Assembly: GCF_028769735.1 (NCBI RefSeq)
Contig: NC_088172.1
Coordinates: 65,193,075-65,257,074 of the forward strand
Reading direction: 5' to 3'
Source: Zonotrichia leucophrys gambelii
Lineage: Eukaryota > Chordata > Aves > Passeriformes > Passerellidae
DNA: 64,000 nucleotides
Within the stretch, counting starts at the first letter, position 1, and the number at the start of each line of letters is the position of its first letter. Below, one piece after another: positions 60,846 to 64,000 of this stretch. The notes under the pieces were generated by a model. The model was not told the origin of the DNA. It worked only from the letters and a program-made list of their open reading frames with translations, and ran no database searches. The position numbers and the translations under genes were made by a program.

Positions 60846-62404
60846 AGCACTATCCACAGCCACTGTTGTCTTGTCCCTACCTGCACACAGGTGATTTATT
60901 TCCAAGACAGAACATCTGGATTAACGTGGCTGCCCCCCAGGTGCACCCTGTGCTCCTCAGCCAGCTGAGATGAGAACATGAGTAGCAGTAAATATCCTGA
61001 TTCACTGAGATGGATGCTCTCTGCAGGCACCCCTCATCCTTCCCACAGCCTCTGTATGCCCTCAGTTTCCCATGAATCCATGTGGTTGCATCCACAGCCA
61101 CTGCACACATGATTTGGTACTTCTCTGTTTGCTCCTGGCAAACCTGATGGCCCTCTCTGGTCCCAGCCTGGTGCCAGCAGTGGTCAGCACCGATGCATGG
61201 CTTTGCTTCCTTCTTTGATGCCCAGTTGCACCTCCAGGTGCAGCCCCAGTTACTTTGCACGTGGCTGAAGGTCAGGGAGAGGCCGGTTTTCCCTTCACAC
61301 TCCGATGGGAGCACTTGCAGGGTCTGGCAGCACGACCTTGGGCGGGGCGCTGAGGAAAGGCGAGGCGCAGTGCGCCTTCCTCCATCCTCGCTGGGTGCTG
61401 CACCTGGAAATGGGAACTGAGGCCGTGGCAGGAAGCCTTTCCCTGCAGTTTCACATGTCTCAGCAACATGTGAAGGACACTGCTTGTCACTGCAGGAGCT
61501 GACAGTGGAGCTGGGAGTTAATGGAGGTCAGGCAAAGGAAGGGAGGTGATAGTTATCTGACCTGATTCCAATCTGGAAATTGAATCATCTGCTTTATTCT
61601 TATTTGCAATCTGCCCAAATGGGATTGGTCTCATGCAAAGCACTAGCTGGGAAAAACAAAAATCTAAAAATATATACAAAAAGGAGATTTTTAGGCATTT
61701 ATCTGATCTGATATAGCCATATCAGTGACCTGTATCACATACACTATCGTGGTCTGTGGCAGAAGGCTGCTGGCAGCTGTTCACTGTCTGCCTATAGGTT
61801 TGGATTTTGACTCAGCCTACCATTTAGCTCAGGGCCATAATCTTCACTGCCTTGAAGATGCTGCAGACCAGATCTTCCCTGAAGTGTGCATGTCAATGCA
61901 ACCTGGGCAATGGCCTTAAAAGAAGAGTTGTATGATGCTATGGAGAGCCCTATGGATTTTGGAGCATCCAAAAGGGCTCTGGAACATGGGCTTCGTGCAC
62001 AGAATGTCATGGGCTCCATTGGGACTATGGACCCCCAAGGTGTTCCTGTGAACACAGCCTGAGTTTTCAAGGCAGCAGATTTGCTGCCACCCCATGGCAG
62101 CGCACTGGGCAGGTCCTCCTTGGTCCCACAGATGTTCTTTTCACCCGTTGTTTGTTTCAAGCATTTTGACTCCAAGTTGGAAGCACTGGCATGATGTAGG
62201 GTAGCCAAACAGCCACAGCCTCCACATCTGTGCAAGAAACAGCAATGGCAGTTGGATGAGCCACAGTCCTTTTGCAGCAGCTATGCAAGGATAAAAAGAC
62301 TTCCAGAGCTTTCTTTCCTTTTGGCTTCAGAGCAGCCTGAAACCGCAGTTCATGTGCTTGTCTGACCATATATAATTTCTAAGGAGGAAAATTGAACTCA
62401 GGAG
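60846..62404. other. Unique non-coding sequence, no gene recognised
   Basis: Open frames reach 147 codons (minus, 61792-62235) and 145 codons (minus, 60877-61314). Neither shows a domain, and both are opposed by shorter plus-strand frames. A small CpG cluster lies near 61340-61375 (GGGCGGGGCGC and neighbours), far too short for a CpG island. Confidence 0.5.
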
Positions 62405-62502
62405 TCTGAATCTTGATCCATTAGTGTAACAGACAGGAGTCCTCACATCTGGATCTGAATCTTGGTCCATGAGGGTCACAGGCAGGAGCCCCCACATCTG
62501 GA
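62405..62502. repeat. Two-copy 49-bp tandem duplication
   Basis: Copy 1 is 62405-62453 and copy 2 is 62454-62502. Both start TCTGAATCTTG and end CACATCTGGA, with the same 49-bp spacing and only scattered substitutions. No coding frame is kept open through it, and no family is known to me. Confidence 0.88.
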
Positions 62503-64000
62503 GTGGTCTGGGTGCATTTCTTTTCTTTACAATAGAAGTATGTTCTTTCTGAAGAATTGGTAAACCAAGCACCAGCCCTTAGAGAGGTTCAGACACGAAG
62601 ACCTGACCCCAGGCCATCCTGCTGAGCCCCAGACAGAGAGTAGGCACCACCAGCCAGAAAATTCCCATCCCTGCCGCCTGCCCTTGGGCGCCTTTCACTG
62701 TGGAGACCGCCCTGCTCACAAAGCTTATTCTTGCTTGTTGGGGTTTGGGCTTGGTAACAAAGGGCCTGTGTGTGCATCTTATTATGTTTTCTTATTTATT
62801 TTCTGAGATGAGTGTTTGGGGCTCAGGCCAATGCTAAAGGTCTGGGCTGACCTCTCCTCCCCATCAGGAGCTGTCTTCTTGTGTGATCACTGTCTGCAGA
62901 GGCACCAGGCAGGGCTTCTCACCAGCTGAGAAACAGCTCCACGGGATCATTGTTTGTCTCCAGGACCCCTCTGCAGAATTGGGAAGGGACAGCATTCACA
63001 GTGAAAGAGTATACCAGGCAGTAAATTTTTGTGCGTGTGGAAGATGCCAAATTTAATCCGAGGCATTTGGAAAACCACAAGAATACTCCAAGGCCATGAA
63101 CATTATTCCTGCTATATAACAAGAAAACCAGAAGATTCAACAGACCATAAAATGAAGGGAAAAATCATGTTTTCTTGCCTCGGGAGGGTTTGAAAATTCA
63201 GTGCTTCTGCTGCTGCTGCTGCTACCACCACCATTAGGAATTTTTCATTGATGTCAGTTCAGGGGCAAAGCTTAGGTGAACGATGGCTCAAGGGCATTTA
63301 ACCCTCCAAGTGCTTCACAGCATTAATTAATAGAGCTGGGCAAATAATTTGCAGTAGATTATCCAATGAATACAGCGCCTGTCTCTGCTTGCAGAGAGCT
63401 AGTTTGTGCCCTGCTTTTGCTCTGCTGAGCAGAAAAATAATTCTCCTTTCCTCAGAAATGCTCAGCCTACGTGTTATTTTGGGTTTGGTGAGGAGGGCAG
63501 ACCCCTCCACCCAGGTGTTTTCCCTGTACAGGTGAGCAAGGTGAGGGCAAAGATGTTGTTTTGCTCTCCTCACTTTTAGGGTCAAGCTAGGAGCTGCAGA
63601 AAACTATGTTGCTGCTCCAAGTGTGTGTCTCCTGCCCCAAGGGGTGTCTCCTGCCTGGCTCCTCCTGGGCTTATGATTGTCACTGGCTCCTGCCTGTGCC
63701 TTAAGGCATCTCACCATGTCCACATTGCACTGCTCTGACTGAAATGAGCTCTGCTGGTGACAGGACTATGCTGCTGCAAGTGGATGTGTCCACATGTGTC
63801 ACCAGCAATCTTCTGCCTGCCAGGGATTATCCCGTCTCCAAGTGAAAAATAATGAGGCACAATAAAACAAACACAATGGACACAAATAGCTAATAAATAA
63901 ACACATGAGCGTGCTTAAAAATTGTATATTGTTTCTGATTTTTAGCCAGAAATTGTATTGTATTGAAAATAAGAACCTGGTTGTTTTCTGCAGATATTTC
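62503..64000. other. Unique non-coding sequence with a short CTG run
   Basis: No gene was recognised; open frames are at most 95 codons. (CTG)5 lies at 63207-63221, followed by ACC repeats. A small TGTGTCTCCTGCC-type word is repeated at about 63623-63660. The right edge is A+T-rich. Confidence 0.5.

Noticed and set aside
60284..60968. Four open frames of 183-219 residues on both strands (Ser/Pro/Leu or Gly/Arg/Glu repeats)
   Set aside because: They are translations of the (CTCTC)n and (CCCCT)n satellite, which has no stop codon in several frames; not genes.
60877..62235. Minus-strand frames of 145 and 147 codons, Cys/Trp-containing
   Set aside because: No family resemblance, no splice structure, shorter frames on the opposite strand; kept only as unique sequence.
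1..64000. CRISPR arrays, operons, tRNA, rRNA or toxin-antitoxin-type systems
   Set aside because: No regularly spaced direct repeats, no ribosome-binding-site gene chains and no cloverleaf or rRNA sequence seen; content is vertebrate.

Overview
The window looks like one stretch of bird nuclear DNA, probably intergenic or deep intronic sequence from a large chromosome. The evidence is the overall moderately A+T-rich base composition and several decayed CR1 LINE copies that end in the avian-type 3' tail (the ATTCTRTG-like octamer repeats and the 'cttccaacc' block). A compact CpG-rich stretch of about 600 bp also reads as a solo endogenous-retrovirus LTR, and there are scattered pentanucleotide, dinucleotide and tetranucleotide satellites. 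No bacterial or viral gene organisation, CRISPR array, operon, tRNA or rRNA gene was recognised. I could not identify any host protein-coding exon with confidence. Nearly all open frames are short, lack recognisable domains, and are what non-coding DNA of this composition gives. Host species and chromosome cannot be read from the sequence.

Layout. 1-27.7 kb is essentially single-copy non-coding DNA. It is broken by a (TCCCT)n satellite at 4.14 kb, a striking 23-bp inverted repeat at 5.13 kb, a 281-codon minus-strand open frame of unknown meaning at 12.8-13.6 kb, a perfect 14-bp hairpin at 20.45 kb, and several A+T-rich blocks with homeodomain, octamer and forkhead-like motifs that could be conserved regulatory elements. 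27.8-32.3 kb holds three CR1 pieces: plus, minus, plus. 32.3-39.3 kb is again mostly unique, with a possible small exon using a GC donor at 33.7 kb, a (CA)17 microsatellite at 37.1 kb, a canonical TATA box at 38.2 kb and small local duplications. 39.3-40.3 kb and 49.2-50.6 kb are two longer CR1 copies; both carry part of the reverse transcriptase and both have lost the segment with the catalytic aspartates by internal deletion while keeping the 3' tail. 53.47-54.06 kb is the LTR-like element. About 56.48-56.56 kb resembles an old amniote interspersed repeat. 60.339-60.845 kb is an uninterrupted 507-nt homopyrimidine run made of two related pentamer satellites. The last 3 kb is unique apart from a 49-bp tandem duplication and a short CTG run.

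How the parts work together: there is no gene system here. The CR1 copies are dead. The parts that could still do something are the candidate non-coding regulatory blocks, the hairpins, and the polypurine/polypyrimidine tract, which is a good candidate for unusual DNA structure and for length polymorphism. I looked for a previously undescribed system and did not find a convincing one; the findings below are ranked accordingly.
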